From positions 1 through 22,868 of the forward strand of contig JBKHJA010000034.1 in the NCBI GenBank assembly GCA_046538375.1: 22,868 nt of DNA, read 5' to 3'. Below are positions 1 through 6,822 of the stretch, in pieces. The position numbers and the translations under genes were made by a program. The stretch is from JBKHJA01 sp046538375. GTDB taxonomy: Bacteria > Acidobacteriota > Aminicenantia > Aminicenantales > Aminicenantaceae. The number at the start of each line of letters is the position of its first letter. The first letter of the stretch is position 1. The notes under the pieces are model-generated. The model was given only the letters and a program-made list of their open reading frames with translations, ran no database searches and had not been told where the DNA came from.

Positions 1-2
1 TC

Positions 3-629
3 AACTACAGCATATCTGACAATAAAAACTGGCTGAGCGTCAGCCCCACAAGCGGAAGTTCTCAAGGTGAGGAGAACAGCCACACCGTCTCTGTGGATAT
101 TTCAGGCCTTAGCGCTGGCTCTTATTCCGGAACCATCACCATCACGGACGACAGCGCCTCCAACAGCCCTCAAACCGTCAGTGTCAGTCTCGATATCAGC
201 AGCCTTCCTTCAGACAACAAAATATCCATCTCCTGCAGTCCCAGCTCAGGAGGCTCAGACACCGTGGTCAGCATTCCTGTTGCCATCACAGGCAATACAA
301 ATGAAATAACGTATTTTGGCTTAGACCTCAGCTACGACACCAGCGTGTTTGAATTCCAGAGCGTCAGCAGCGGCGGTTTAACTTCAGACTGGGCATCAGT
401 GGATGGAAACGACCTTGGATCAGGAACCATCAGGGTGGGAGGATTTGCTGGCTCAGGAACCACCATACCAAAAGGCAGCACGGGCGAAATTGCAGTGGTG
501 AAGATGAAGGTCACCTGCAATACATGTAATGACGGCAAGCAGGTGACAATCTCTATCACCAATTACCAGGACGATATTTCAGGCATGACTCCTGACCCAG
601 CCACCACAAAATTCACTTACAACAATTAA
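3..629 (+). CDS. Secreted protein C-terminus: BACON-like domain plus cohesin domain (5' truncated by window edge)
   Basis: The frame is open from the left edge to the TAA at 627-629, so this is the C-terminal 208 residues of a larger protein. The first ~65 residues read as a BACON/Ig-like beta-sandwich: a WLSVSPTSG motif, then SGLSAGSYSGTITIT, the usual repeat signature. A cohesin-type domain follows to the end (about residues 75-205), with the typical pattern of a conserved aliphatic strand, YFGLDLSYDTSVFEF and a late GEIAVVKMKVTC strand. The composition is Ser/Thr/Gly/Asp-rich with few basic residues, as expected for an exported protein. Cohesins bind dockerins in cellulosomes but also occur as stand-alone surface or secreted modules in many bacteria, and no dockerin gene is seen here. 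The partner, and whether it is cell-attached, cannot be told because the N-terminus is missing. An internal ATG at residue 31 is unlikely to be the real start because it would cut the first domain. Confidence 0.8.
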   Translation, partial: NYSISDNKNWLSVSPTSGSSQGEENSHTVSVDISGLSAGSYSGTITITDDSASNSPQTVSVSLDISSLPSDNKISISCSPSSGGSDTVVSIPVAITGNTNEITYFGLDLSYDTSVFEFQSVSSGGLTSDWASVDGNDLGSGTIRVGGFAGSGTTIPKGSTGEIAVVKMKVTCNTCNDGKQVTISITNYQDDISGMTPDPATTKFTYNN

Positions 630-757
630 AAAAACCTGGATTTACTTCCCGAGAATTCAGTCTAATTAAGCTTTTCTCGTCTGACGGCGCAGCAGCTCAG
701 TTCATCTCCTGACTTACATCCGCAGAACTTTGGTGGTGTATTAAAAAAGGATGATAT

Positions 758-782
758 GTCAAATGTTGAGATGCGACCCCTC
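758..782 (+). repeat. Dispersed repeat R1, copy a (25 bp)
   Basis: This 25-nt string, starting GTCAAATGTTGAGA and ending CCCCTC, recurs at 17251-17275 with two differences. The sequences on both sides of the two copies differ. This copy lies just upstream of the toxin-antitoxin promoter, and the other forms the first codons of hypF. It could be the end of a small mobile element, but no second end was found. Confidence 0.55.
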
Positions 783-788
783 TGGTAA

Positions 789-817
789 TTGACCATATAA
801 AAAATTTGGAATAGAAT
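789..817 (+). promoter_or_regulatory. Sigma-70-type promoter of the first toxin-antitoxin pair
   Basis: TTGACC (789-794) and TAGAAT (812-817) are separated by exactly 17 nt and each matches consensus at 5 of 6 positions. Transcription would begin near 824, giving a leader of about 30 nt that carries AGGAGG at 841-846, seven bases before the ATG at 854. The AT-rich stretch TTTTAAATAAAA after the -10 could be an autoregulatory site, which is speculative. Confidence 0.6.
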
Positions 818-853
818 GAGTTATAATTTTAAATAAAAACAGGAGGAAGAATA

Positions 854-1054
854 ATGGACACTCGTGTAAATAGAGATGAACTTTTTAATCTCATAAAAGA
901 AGCTGTAAGAGAAGTTTTTAAAGAGGAGAAATTAGATATTTTCCTGAAAAGTCTTCCTTTGGTCTCAAAAAAAGAGATGGAAGACATTGAAAAGATGTAT
1001 GGTCACCCTTCAAAAAAAAATGAAGTAGAATATAGTGAGAACATAGAATTATGA
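854..1054 (+). CDS. Putative antitoxin of a RelE/ParE-type module
   Basis: This 66-residue acidic/amphipathic protein would neutralise the toxin encoded immediately downstream. It starts with ATG seven bases after a perfect AGGAGG. Its stop codon overlaps the toxin start in an ATGA (1051-1054), so the two are translationally coupled. The sequence is helical (LFNLIKEAVREVFKEEKLDIFLKSLPLVS), followed by a charged tail (KKEMEDIEKMYGHPS) that would suit wrapping around a toxin. I see no clear ribbon-helix-helix or HTH DNA-binding motif. Short proteins with this IKEAV.EVF.EEKLD...PLVSK pattern are commonly found next to RelE-like toxins, and the assignment rests mainly on that position. Base composition is clearly more AT-rich than the metabolic genes downstream, which fits acquisition. 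Confidence 0.65.
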   Translation: MDTRVNRDELFNLIKEAVREVFKEEKLDIFLKSLPLVSKKEMEDIEKMYGHPSKKNEVEYSENIEL

Positions 1055-1317
1055 CATGGAGAATAGACTACTCAAAAGATGCCATAAAATTTATCCAGAA
1101 ACAAAATATTCATCCCAAAATAAGGGAAGAATTAAAAAAATTCCTATTAAGAGCAAAAGGTGAAAATATTAGTGTTGATATAAAGAAACTTGGAGGAAAA
1201 TGGATTTGCTATTACAGATTAAGGAAAGGAAAATTAAGAATAATTTTTAAAGTAAATAAAGACGAACGACAATTATTTATCGAAAAAATAGACTTCAGAG
1301 GAGATGCATATAAGTAA
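1051..1317 (+). CDS. RelE/ParE-family toxin
   Basis: The 88-residue basic protein has the RelE/ParE fold signature: N-terminal WRIDYSKDAIKFIQKQN, a helical hairpin (IREELKKFLLRAKGE), then strands with KLGGKWICYYRLRKGKLRIIFKV and the family-typical ending RGDAYK. Family members are mRNA interferases (RelE) or gyrase poisons (ParE). The sequence alone does not decide which, because catalytic residues are poorly conserved. The start ATG overlaps the antitoxin stop. The last 23 bases overlap the end of the oppositely oriented toxin gene at 1295. High A+T content and lysine richness match its antitoxin and differ from the rest of the window. Confidence 0.82.
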   Translation: MTWRIDYSKDAIKFIQKQNIHPKIREELKKFLLRAKGENISVDIKKLGGKWICYYRLRKGKLRIIFKVNKDERQLFIEKIDFRGDAYK

Positions 1318-1570
1318 TTATGTGATGGACTCCGATGCGTTTATCTGCTTTATCCAATTCAAAAATGATGCGAACGCCAGCCACTCTAAGCCGATAAAAT
1401 CCTCTCAATTTCCCTGTTAACGGCCTCACGTCTTTGTGAGCAAAAGGACTGGGTGTTTCTTCTAACTCATCGAGTCTACTCAAGATTCTTAGGGCTGCCT
1501 TTTTTTCTTGCTTTTTTAAATATTTAAGGGCCTCCTTAGACAGCTCAACCTTCCATTTTCTTTTTTGCAT
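1295..1570 (-). CDS. RelE/ParE-family toxin (second module, convergent, altered C-terminus)
   Basis: The 91-residue protein has WKVELSKEALKYLKKQEKK at the N-terminus and the strongly conserved core PLTGKLRGFYRLRVAGVRIIFELD, a standard RelE/ParE toxin. The start at 1570 lies inside the end of the upstream antitoxin gene (26-bp overlap, different frame), the usual arrangement of antitoxin first. The C-terminus is odd. After GVHHII, where relatives usually end in an RGD-[AV]-Y-[KR] strand, this one reads TYMHLL, because its last codons are the antisense of the neighbouring toxin's RGDAYK codons. The protein may therefore lack its native last strand and have changed activity. Toxin identity is secure; activity is not. 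Confidence 0.8.
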   Translation of the reverse strand: MQKRKWKVELSKEALKYLKKQEKKAALRILSRLDELEETPSPFAHKDVRPLTGKLRGFYRLRVAGVRIIFELDKADKRIGVHHIITYMHLL

Positions 1571-1793
1571 CTTCCAGGGCTACTCCTTCTCCCCTCTTGA
1601 ACTCCTCCGATGACTCTATTAATTTCTCATACAGTCCTGGAATAGAAAGAAGTTCCAATGTTTCCCTGTGTCTCTCCACATATTCATCAATCATTTCCAC
1701 AATTATCTCATTCATTTTTTTGTTCTCCAGACTGGAAATGGCTTTCAGTGTATTCTTCTTATCCTCAGGGATCCGAACGGTTGCAGTTGACAT
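1545..1793 (-). CDS. Ribbon-helix-helix (CopG/RHH) antitoxin
   Basis: The 82-residue protein begins STATVRIPEDKKNTLKAISSLENKKMNEIIVEMIDEYVERH, a textbook ribbon-helix-helix motif. The N-terminal strand TVRIP would contact DNA and the two helices dimerise. The acidic C-terminal part (IESSEEFKRGEGVALEDAKKKMEG) would bind the toxin. I choose the ATG at 1793 over a GTG at 1802 because an AGAGGTGAT Shine-Dalgarno (1798-1806) overlaps the GTG and is correctly placed for the ATG. Its gene overlaps the toxin gene by 26 bp. It probably represses its own promoter, since an inverted repeat covers the -10 box just upstream. Confidence 0.8.
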   Translation of the reverse strand: MSTATVRIPEDKKNTLKAISSLENKKMNEIIVEMIDEYVERHRETLELLSIPGLYEKLIESSEEFKRGEGVALEDAKKKMEG

Positions 1794-1810
1794 GATGATC
1801 ACCTCTATTT

Positions 1811-1841
1811 GTAGAATAATCTACTAAGCGCTTTTTGTCAA
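1811..1841 (-). promoter_or_regulatory. Promoter with embedded operator for the RHH antitoxin-toxin pair
   Basis: On the minus strand TTGACA (1836-1841, perfect) and TATTCT (1813-1818) are 17 nt apart. A dyad, GTAGA-N4-TCTAC at 1811-1824, covers the -10 box, exactly where an RHH repressor would block RNA polymerase. The regulatory role is inferred from position; the dyad itself is seen in the sequence. Confidence 0.6.
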
Positions 1842-2048
1842 ACCTTTCTTTCGGTCTTAAGGCAGAATTTTCCCTATTAAAAACAATCGTTTAAGGATAC
1901 GATCTTGCCGGTATTTATCCTCCTTCTATCCAAAAAGAAAAGGGGAAACTGGTTATGGAGATAGAATTTGAGAATATTATCTTGCTAGGAGCGTTGATCT
2001 TTTTTTTCTCCCGTTTATTTTAAAGCTCTAGAAGCTGCTGGAAAGCCC

Positions 2049-2351
2049 TTGCCTTTACCCGAAAAAATCACACCTTACAGCGGACAACTCCGTCTTCGGA
2101 TGCCAAAAGGTCTTCATGCTGCACTCTCCGAAGAGGCAGAGGATGAGAGTATTTCTCTTAATACCTATATCGTTACTCTTCTATCAGAAAGGCACATTGG
2201 AAAAAAATTGCTGAATAAGATGGAGGCTTTACAAAGTTTTTTTGAAACAACAAACACTGAAAAAATCTCAATCTTTAATACCAGTTCACAAAAAGCCCAC
2301 AAAGTTGAAGAGAACAATAAGAGGTATAGAATCAAAAAACAAAAAAAATAA
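2049..2351 (+). CDS. HicB-like ribbon-helix-helix protein, probably N-terminally truncated
   Basis: The 100-residue reading begins at a TTG with only a weak Shine-Dalgarno (GGAAAG). Residues 10-50 (PYSGQLRLRMPKGLHAALSEEAEDESISLNTYIVTLLSER) match the C-terminal ribbon-helix-helix part of HicB-family antitoxins. The frame stays open upstream to a TGA at 1995, and the upstream codons (YFKALEAAGKPLP) resemble the linker that normally precedes this domain. However, no HicB N-terminal RNase-H-like domain and no ATG are found, and the stretch contains a run of eight T. A basic Ser/Lys-rich tail of about 50 residues follows. No HicA toxin gene is adjacent. I read it as the DNA-binding half of a decayed hicB, possibly still made as a small repressor. 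The 1842-2048 gap holds no other gene I can support. Confidence 0.55.
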   Translation: MPLPEKITPYSGQLRLRMPKGLHAALSEEAEDESISLNTYIVTLLSERHIGKKLLNKMEALQSFFETTNTEKISIFNTSSQKAHKVEENNKRYRIKKQKK

Positions 2352-2467
2352 TTGACGTCAGCCATTCGATCGCTTCCGGATGTTTTTTCCGCTTCAGAAA
2401 TGGAGATCATTTTTTGTTTTTAAAATGCAAGCTGGAGTGTTTTTTGTTATCATGACATAAGCATACC

Positions 2468-2887
2468 ATGGCAATCGTCCTGATCAACACATCAGTTAAG
2501 AAATACCTGCTCAACCTGCCCGTGAATTTGCGAGAGAGAATCAGGGAGAAATTCGAATTCCTGGAGACAGGAATATGGGAAGGAAAGCTTCGGGCAAAGA
2601 AGCTGAGGAATATCTCGTCGAAATGCGTTTTTGAGTCCCCCATCGATAAAGACAACAGCCTCCTGTTCACACTTGGCAAATGCGGAGGAACGGGGGGAGA
2701 AAACCTGGTTATACATGTCTGGGAAGTCGCCTCCCACCATGAACTCTCCACAAAAACAAGAAAGAAGGAGAGCATCGCAAAGCCGGAGATCTCTACCTGG
2801 AAAAAGAAATGTATAAGGAAGCTGTCCACTGTTTCAGGAAATGTGGTGAATACAGCAAACTTGCTGAGATCTACCTTCACCATCTGA
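2468..2887 (+). pseudogene. RelE-like N-terminal domain of a disrupted larger gene
   Basis: The first ~95 residues (IVLINTSVKKYLLNLPVNLRERIREKFEFLE..., then VFESPIDKDNSLLFTLGKC and VIHVWEVASHHELS) resemble the RelE-fold domain found at the N-terminus of some large bacterial helicase-type proteins rather than a free toxin. After about position 2760 the frame encodes low-complexity basic sequence (WKKKCIRKLSTVSGN...) that is simply the out-of-frame reading of the downstream TPR region. In the next frame the TPR-like sequence is open from 2743 (KAGDLYLEKEMYKEAV), so the two parts almost certainly belonged to one gene joined around 2743-2790. Either a frameshift or a deletion scar separates them. 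From memory of such architectures, a helicase domain would be expected between the two parts and is absent here. No good Shine-Dalgarno precedes the ATG. Confidence 0.55.
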
Positions 2888-3687
2888 AAAACGTCAGGGA
2901 AGCTGCTGTCTGCCTGGAACAGGCTCATGATTACCAGAGGGCTGCAGGGCTTTACTCCTGTCTGAAATCTTTCGAGAAGGCGGCCGAGCTCTACTTGAAA
3001 GGCGAGAACTACTCCAAAGCCGAGGCCCTTTGGAGGAAAACAAGGAATAATCGAAGGCTGATAGAGCTGTACCAGAAAACAGGGCAGAATGAAAAACTTC
3101 TCACCATATACGAGAAACAGAAAGACTTTAAGAAGATAACGAAATGTCTGCGGGCCTTTAAAGATAAATCCCGCATGGCCGGGGATGCCGAAAAGCTTTT
3201 CGGCAAAAGAAAATATTTCCAGGCCCTGACACGGTTCCATGTCCTGGAGGACCACAAAAGGACGGCAGAGTGTTACCTTCGCCTGAAGAAATACGAGGAG
3301 GCTGCTGAGTTTTTTCCCATGATGGGGAGCTATGAGCGGACAGCAGAAATATTTGAGAAGATCGGGAAGTTGAGCAAGGCGGGCGATTACTATTTTTACG
3401 CCCGCCAATTCGATAAAGCCGCTGATCTTTACAGCCGGGTGAAAAGATTCGCCGCAGCAGGCGATGCCTTCTACAAAAAAGGCGACTACCGCAGCGCCCT
3501 GAAAATGTACCAAAAACAGACCCCTCCCAACAAGAAAAAGATCGCCAGGACACTGGAAAAGTTAGGGGAGTTCAATAAAGCACTCAAACTGTGGGAAGAG
3601 GCGGGTGACAGGAAGTCTGCAGCAAGATGCAGGGCGAAAATGGAGAAAGCGAAACAGAGGGAGATTCGGTTTCCCTCCTCCGATTGA
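2809..3687 (+). CDS. TPR-like repeat protein, likely C-terminal part of the disrupted gene
   Basis: The protein consists of about a dozen helix-turn-helix units of 19-30 residues with the pattern A.CY...G.Y..AAELY, for example EEAAEFFPMMGSYERTAEIFEKIGKLSKAGDYYF. They form a TPR/SEL1-like solenoid used for protein contacts. Cys, aromatic and Lys residues are frequent and there is no signal peptide or membrane segment. The first repeat actually starts upstream of this ATG (frame open from 2743), so the ATG at 2809 is a formal start inside a repeat and lacks a convincing Shine-Dalgarno. See the RelE-like fragment at 2468. If translated alone it would be a 292-residue soluble scaffold. More likely it is the tail of a protein that has lost its middle. 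Confidence 0.6.
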   Translation: MYKEAVHCFRKCGEYSKLAEIYLHHLKNVREAAVCLEQAHDYQRAAGLYSCLKSFEKAAELYLKGENYSKAEALWRKTRNNRRLIELYQKTGQNEKLLTIYEKQKDFKKITKCLRAFKDKSRMAGDAEKLFGKRKYFQALTRFHVLEDHKRTAECYLRLKKYEEAAEFFPMMGSYERTAEIFEKIGKLSKAGDYYFYARQFDKAADLYSRVKRFAAAGDAFYKKGDYRSALKMYQKQTPPNKKKIARTLEKLGEFNKALKLWEEAGDRKSAARCRAKMEKAKQREIRFPSSD

Positions 3688-3730
3688 CACAAACAAGAAC
3701 ATTATTAAGACTCGATCCAAAGGAGGCACC

Positions 3731-5155
3731 ATGAAAGAACACAAATTATGGATTGGAGGAAAATGGGAGGAATCCAAAGAAATCCGGGAAATAAAATCGC
3801 CTTATGACCAAAATGTGGTAGGAAAGGTTCATTTTGCCGATAAAGGCCAGGTCAAGAAAGCTTTAAACGCGGCCCATGAGGCTTTTTCTAAAACAAAAAC
3901 ACTCTCCAGTATTGAGAGGTCGCAACCGCTTGAGAAAATCTCATCAGAAATTGAAAAAAGGAAAGAGGAGCTGGCCAGATCTATCGCTCTTACCGCAGGA
4001 AAACCCATCAAATCCTCACGGGTGGAAGTGGAGAGGGCGGTGAATACTTTTAAAATCGCCTCAGAGGAAGCCAAGAGAATGGGAGGAGAAATCATTCCTC
4101 TGGACCTGAGCGATCAGACCAGAAAGCGCTGGGGACTGGTCAGGCGTTTTCCTGTGGGAGTGGCGGCGGCCATCACTCCTTTCAATTTCCCCCTTAACCT
4201 GGTAGCCCATAAAGTGGCTCCGGCCATAGCTTCAGGGAATACGGTGGTCCTGAGGCCTGCCTCCCAGGTGTGCATCACTTCGCTGCTGCTGGGTGAGATT
4301 ATCCAGGAAACCGGCTACCCGGATGGAGGAGTGAATATGGTCCCTTCAGGATACAAAGAGGCTGAGGTGCTGCTTGAGGACGACCGGGTTAAAAAGCTCA
4401 CTTTTACCGGAAGCCCTGCAATCGGATGGGAGCTTAAAAAGAAAGCCTACAAGAAAAAGGTGACTCTGGAGCTGGGGGGCAATGCCGCTGTGGTGGTAGA
4501 GCCTGATGCCAATCTGGATTTTGCCCTGCCCCGGGTGATCCTGGGAGCTTATGCCTATTCAGGACAGGTCTGTATTTCCATCCAGAGAATTTTTCTTCAT
4601 CAGAAAATCTACGATAAATTCATGGCCGATTTTGTGGAAGCCACCAAAAAGCTCAAAATGGGAGACCCTCTGGAAGAGGAAACCGATGTGGGCCCTATGA
4701 TCAACCTGGATGCAGCCAGGAAGACCGAAGAATGGGTGGATGAAGCTGTGGATGAAGGAGCCCGCATGGTCTGCGGCGGTAAGAGAGACGGGGTTATGTT
4801 CGAGCCCACGGTGCTGGAGAATGTCAGGCCGGAGCTTCGCATTTCCTGGCTGGAAGCCTTTGCTCCGGTGGTGGTGGTCTATCCCTATCAAGACTTCGAG
4901 GAGGCTTTAAACGAGGTCAATCATTCCATCTACGGCCTTCAGGCCGGGATCTTCACCCATGACCTTAAAAAAGCTTACCAGGCCTACGAGGTGCTGGATG
5001 TGGGAGGGGTGATTGTCAATGATATTCCTACTTTCCGCATCGACCATATGCCTTACGGCGGAGTGAAAGAATCAGGATTCGGCCGCGAAGGATTGAAATA
5101 CGCTATCGAAGAGATGACCGAGCTGAAATTGATGGCCCTTAACCTCAAAGATTAG
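3731..5155 (+). CDS. NAD(P)-dependent aldehyde dehydrogenase
   Basis: The 474-residue product oxidises an aldehyde to the acid (or CoA ester) in the cytoplasm. Catalytic elements are all visible: the oxyanion Asn152 in PFNFP, the general-base Glu247 in LELGG, the nucleophile Cys281 in SGQVC, and the cofactor loop FTGSPAIG. EAFAP matches the usual E-x-F-G/A-P that binds the nicotinamide ribose. The Lys that normally touches the adenosine ribose (KPAS) is Arg here (RPAS), a conservative change. Overall it resembles non-CoA ALDHs of the y4uC/lactaldehyde/glyceraldehyde type, but the substrate is not deducible. The start was chosen because AAAGGAGG lies 4-11 bases before the ATG at 3731; an upstream in-frame extension lies inside the previous gene. 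A perfect TTGACA at 3684-3689 could be its -35, but no matching -10 is clear. Confidence 0.9.
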   Translation: MKEHKLWIGGKWEESKEIREIKSPYDQNVVGKVHFADKGQVKKALNAAHEAFSKTKTLSSIERSQPLEKISSEIEKRKEELARSIALTAGKPIKSSRVEVERAVNTFKIASEEAKRMGGEIIPLDLSDQTRKRWGLVRRFPVGVAAAITPFNFPLNLVAHKVAPAIASGNTVVLRPASQVCITSLLLGEIIQETGYPDGGVNMVPSGYKEAEVLLEDDRVKKLTFTGSPAIGWELKKKAYKKKVTLELGGNAAVVVEPDANLDFALPRVILGAYAYSGQVCISIQRIFLHQKIYDKFMADFVEATKKLKMGDPLEEETDVGPMINLDAARKTEEWVDEAVDEGARMVCGGKRDGVMFEPTVLENVRPELRISWLEAFAPVVVVYPYQDFEEALNEVNHSIYGLQAGIFTHDLKKAYQAYEVLDVGGVIVNDIPTFRIDHMPYGGVKESGFGREGLKYAIEEMTELKLMALNLKD

Positions 5156-5172
5156 CTCTCTAGATTTTCTTC

Positions 5173-5201
5173 TTGACAGGGTTTGGTCAGGATTCTAAAC
5201 T
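5173..5201 (+). promoter_or_regulatory. Promoter of the fumarase gene
   Basis: TTGACA (5173-5178, perfect) and TAAACT (5196-5201) are 17 nt apart in the 105-bp gap after the aldehyde dehydrogenase. This would give a leader of roughly 50 nt ending in GTGGAGG before the ATG at 5261. It suggests the fumarase and following genes are not simply read through from the dehydrogenase. Confidence 0.6.
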
Positions 5202-5260
5202 AAAACTTAATTCATGCCGCTTCTATTTACTTTAATCCAATACAAGTGTGGAGGTATTAT

Positions 5261-6118
5261 ATGAAAACTATCAGTTTAGCCCGGCTCAGAGATAAAATTA
5301 AAGATGTGGTGCAGGAAGCCAATTTCGAGCTTCAAGAAGATACCCTCAAGCTCATCAAAGACATGGAAGCCAGAGAGGAATCGCCGGCAGGAAAGTCTGT
5401 GTTCAAGCAAATCCTGGAGAACGCCCGGATCGCCAGAGACGAAAAGCTGGGGTTGTGCCAGGACACAGGACTGGCTGTATTTTTCGTCGAACTCGGCGAA
5501 GAGGTGAAGCTTAATAAAGATGACGGCCTGGGAAGCCTTCAACAGGCTATCACCGAAGGCACAAGACAGGGATACGGCGAGGGGTATCTCCGGAAATCGG
5601 TGGTGGAGGATCCCATCAGGCGGGAAAACACCGGCGATAACACCCCCGCTTACATTCACTGGGAAGTGGTCCCAGGCGATACCTTCAAGGTCACTTTTAT
5701 AGCCAAGGGAGGGGGAGCTGAGAACATGAGCGCTGTCCGGATGTTCGCTCCAGCAGCAGGGATGGAAGGAATCGAGGATTTCGTGGTGGAAACTGTGGAT
5801 AAGGCTGGCTCCAACCCCTGTCCCCCCATCATCGTGGGAGTGGGTGTTGGTGGAAATTTTGAATATTCTGCTCTTCTGGCCAAAAAAGCCCTGCTCCGGC
5901 GGCCTTTGGGCTCTCATAATCCTGATCCTTTCTACGCGGATATGGAACGAAGGCTGCTGGAACGGATCAATAATCTGGGCATAGGACCCCAGGGCATGGG
6001 AGGAAGAATCACCGCTCTGGCTGTGCATGCGGAATCCTTCCCCTGCCATATCGCATCCATGCCGGCTGCTGTCAACATCCAGTGCCACTCCCACCGGGTT
6101 ATAAGTTTTGAGTTGTGA
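5261..6118 (+). CDS. Class I fumarate hydratase, alpha subunit (TtdA/FumA N-terminal type)
   Basis: The 285-residue protein matches the alpha half of two-subunit [4Fe-4S] hydro-lyases (fumarase, L-tartrate dehydratase), which interconvert fumarate and malate in the cytoplasm. Landmarks are GLCQDTGLAVFFVELG with Cys66, a long GYLRKSVVEDPIRRENTGDNTPAYIHWEVV-like block, KGGGAENMS, Cys187 in SNPCPP followed by the glycine-rich GVGVGG, and the Cys-containing end IQCHSHR (Cys275). Cys66, Cys187 and Cys275 are my candidates for the cluster ligands. The ATG at 5261 is preferred to a GTG at 5246, because GTGGAGG lies just before the ATG. The beta subunit that normally follows is absent; the next gene is porG. 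Fumarase is the likelier activity, but tartrate dehydratase cannot be excluded without the beta subunit. Confidence 0.88.
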   Translation: MKTISLARLRDKIKDVVQEANFELQEDTLKLIKDMEAREESPAGKSVFKQILENARIARDEKLGLCQDTGLAVFFVELGEEVKLNKDDGLGSLQQAITEGTRQGYGEGYLRKSVVEDPIRRENTGDNTPAYIHWEVVPGDTFKVTFIAKGGGAENMSAVRMFAPAAGMEGIEDFVVETVDKAGSNPCPPIIVGVGVGGNFEYSALLAKKALLRRPLGSHNPDPFYADMERRLLERINNLGIGPQGMGGRITALAVHAESFPCHIASMPAAVNIQCHSHRVISFEL

Positions 6119-6195
6119 TAAAAGCGAGTTCGAGCGGGGCCTGGAAAAGACAGTATATTTAAGAAAGGAACCCTATGGAAATAAAGGAGAAGTCA

Positions 6196-6744
6196 ATGGT
6201 GGAGATTCGATTTCACGGAAGAGGAGGACAGGGCACAGTGGTGGCCTCCAAAATCCTGGCTGACGCCATCTCCAAAGAAGGAAACTATGTGCAGGCTTAT
6301 CCTGAATTCGGTGTGGAGAGAAGGGGCGCTCCTGTGTACGCTTTTATCCGCATCGACCATAAACCCATCTATGACAAAAGCAGAATCTACCAGCCTGACC
6401 ACGTGGTGGTGGTGGACCCCACTCTTATAGAAGCCATAGACGTGACTGAAGGGCTGAAGGATGGAGGATGGATCATCGTCAACAGCGACAAAAAGCCCCA
6501 GCAGTTGGATTTCCCTGAAAAATACAAGGTGGCCACCCTCGACGCAACCAAGATCGCGGTGGAGCATGAACTGGGGACCCGGGCTGCCCCTATTGTCAAC
6601 ACCGCCATCGTGGGAGCTGTGGTGAAAATCCTGGGCCTGGCCAAGATTGAATCGGTGCTGGAGGCTGTGCGGGAAGGAGTCCCCACAAAGCCGGAAGATA
6701 ATGCTGCCGCGGCCAAGGAAGCCTATGAAAAAGCGAAAGCATAA
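6196..6744 (+). CDS. porG: 2-oxoacid:ferredoxin oxidoreductase, gamma subunit
   Basis: The 182-residue protein (189 from an alternative ATG at 6175) has the gamma-subunit opening VEIRFHGRGGQGTVVASKILADA, followed by the hallmark GVERRGAPVYAFIRI and the DHVVVVDPTL segment. With alpha, beta and delta it forms the anaerobic enzyme that oxidatively decarboxylates pyruvate (or a related 2-oxoacid) to acyl-CoA and reduces ferredoxin. I favour the ATG at 6196, because AAAGGAGA (6183-6190) is ideally placed and gamma subunits usually begin at this residue; the ATG at 6175 also has a weaker AAAGGAA. It lies 77 bp after fumarase and may share its transcript. The rest of the por cluster follows only after an unusual 459-bp gap. 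Confidence 0.9.
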   Translation: MVEIRFHGRGGQGTVVASKILADAISKEGNYVQAYPEFGVERRGAPVYAFIRIDHKPIYDKSRIYQPDHVVVVDPTLIEAIDVTEGLKDGGWIIVNSDKKPQQLDFPEKYKVATLDATKIAVEHELGTRAAPIVNTAIVGAVVKILGLAKIESVLEAVREGVPTKPEDNAAAAKEAYEKAKA

Positions 6745-6756
6745 ACACAGTGTTAA

Positions 6757-6785
6757 TTGCGCTATTCCTATAAACTTAATATAAT
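6757..6785 (+). promoter_or_regulatory. Candidate promoter in the porG-porD gap
   Basis: A perfect TATAAT (6780-6785) is preceded at 17 nt by TTGCGC (6757-6762), a poor -35. If active, it would start an RNA near 6792 with a leader of about 410 nt before porD, covering the R2 repeat and the hairpin array. Confidence 0.4.
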
Positions 6786-6822
6786 ATAGAGTAACAGCAG
6801 AAAGACAGACCTATTATAGAGC

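Noticed and set aside
2743..2800. Programmed -1 frameshift joining the RelE-like and TPR parts
   Set aside because: The A-rich stretch contains no proper X-XXY-YYZ slippery heptamer in the zero frame and no downstream stem; mutation or deletion is simpler.
2407..3513. A 368-codon minus-strand open frame across the TPR region
   Set aside because: It is the antisense of the TPR-like gene; its sequence is Phe/Ser-rich with no domain, and the plus strand shows clear periodic repeats.
5276..6094. A 272-codon minus-strand open frame opposite the fumarase gene
   Set aside because: It is a shadow of a strongly conserved plus-strand gene; no ribosome-binding site and no recognisable motif.
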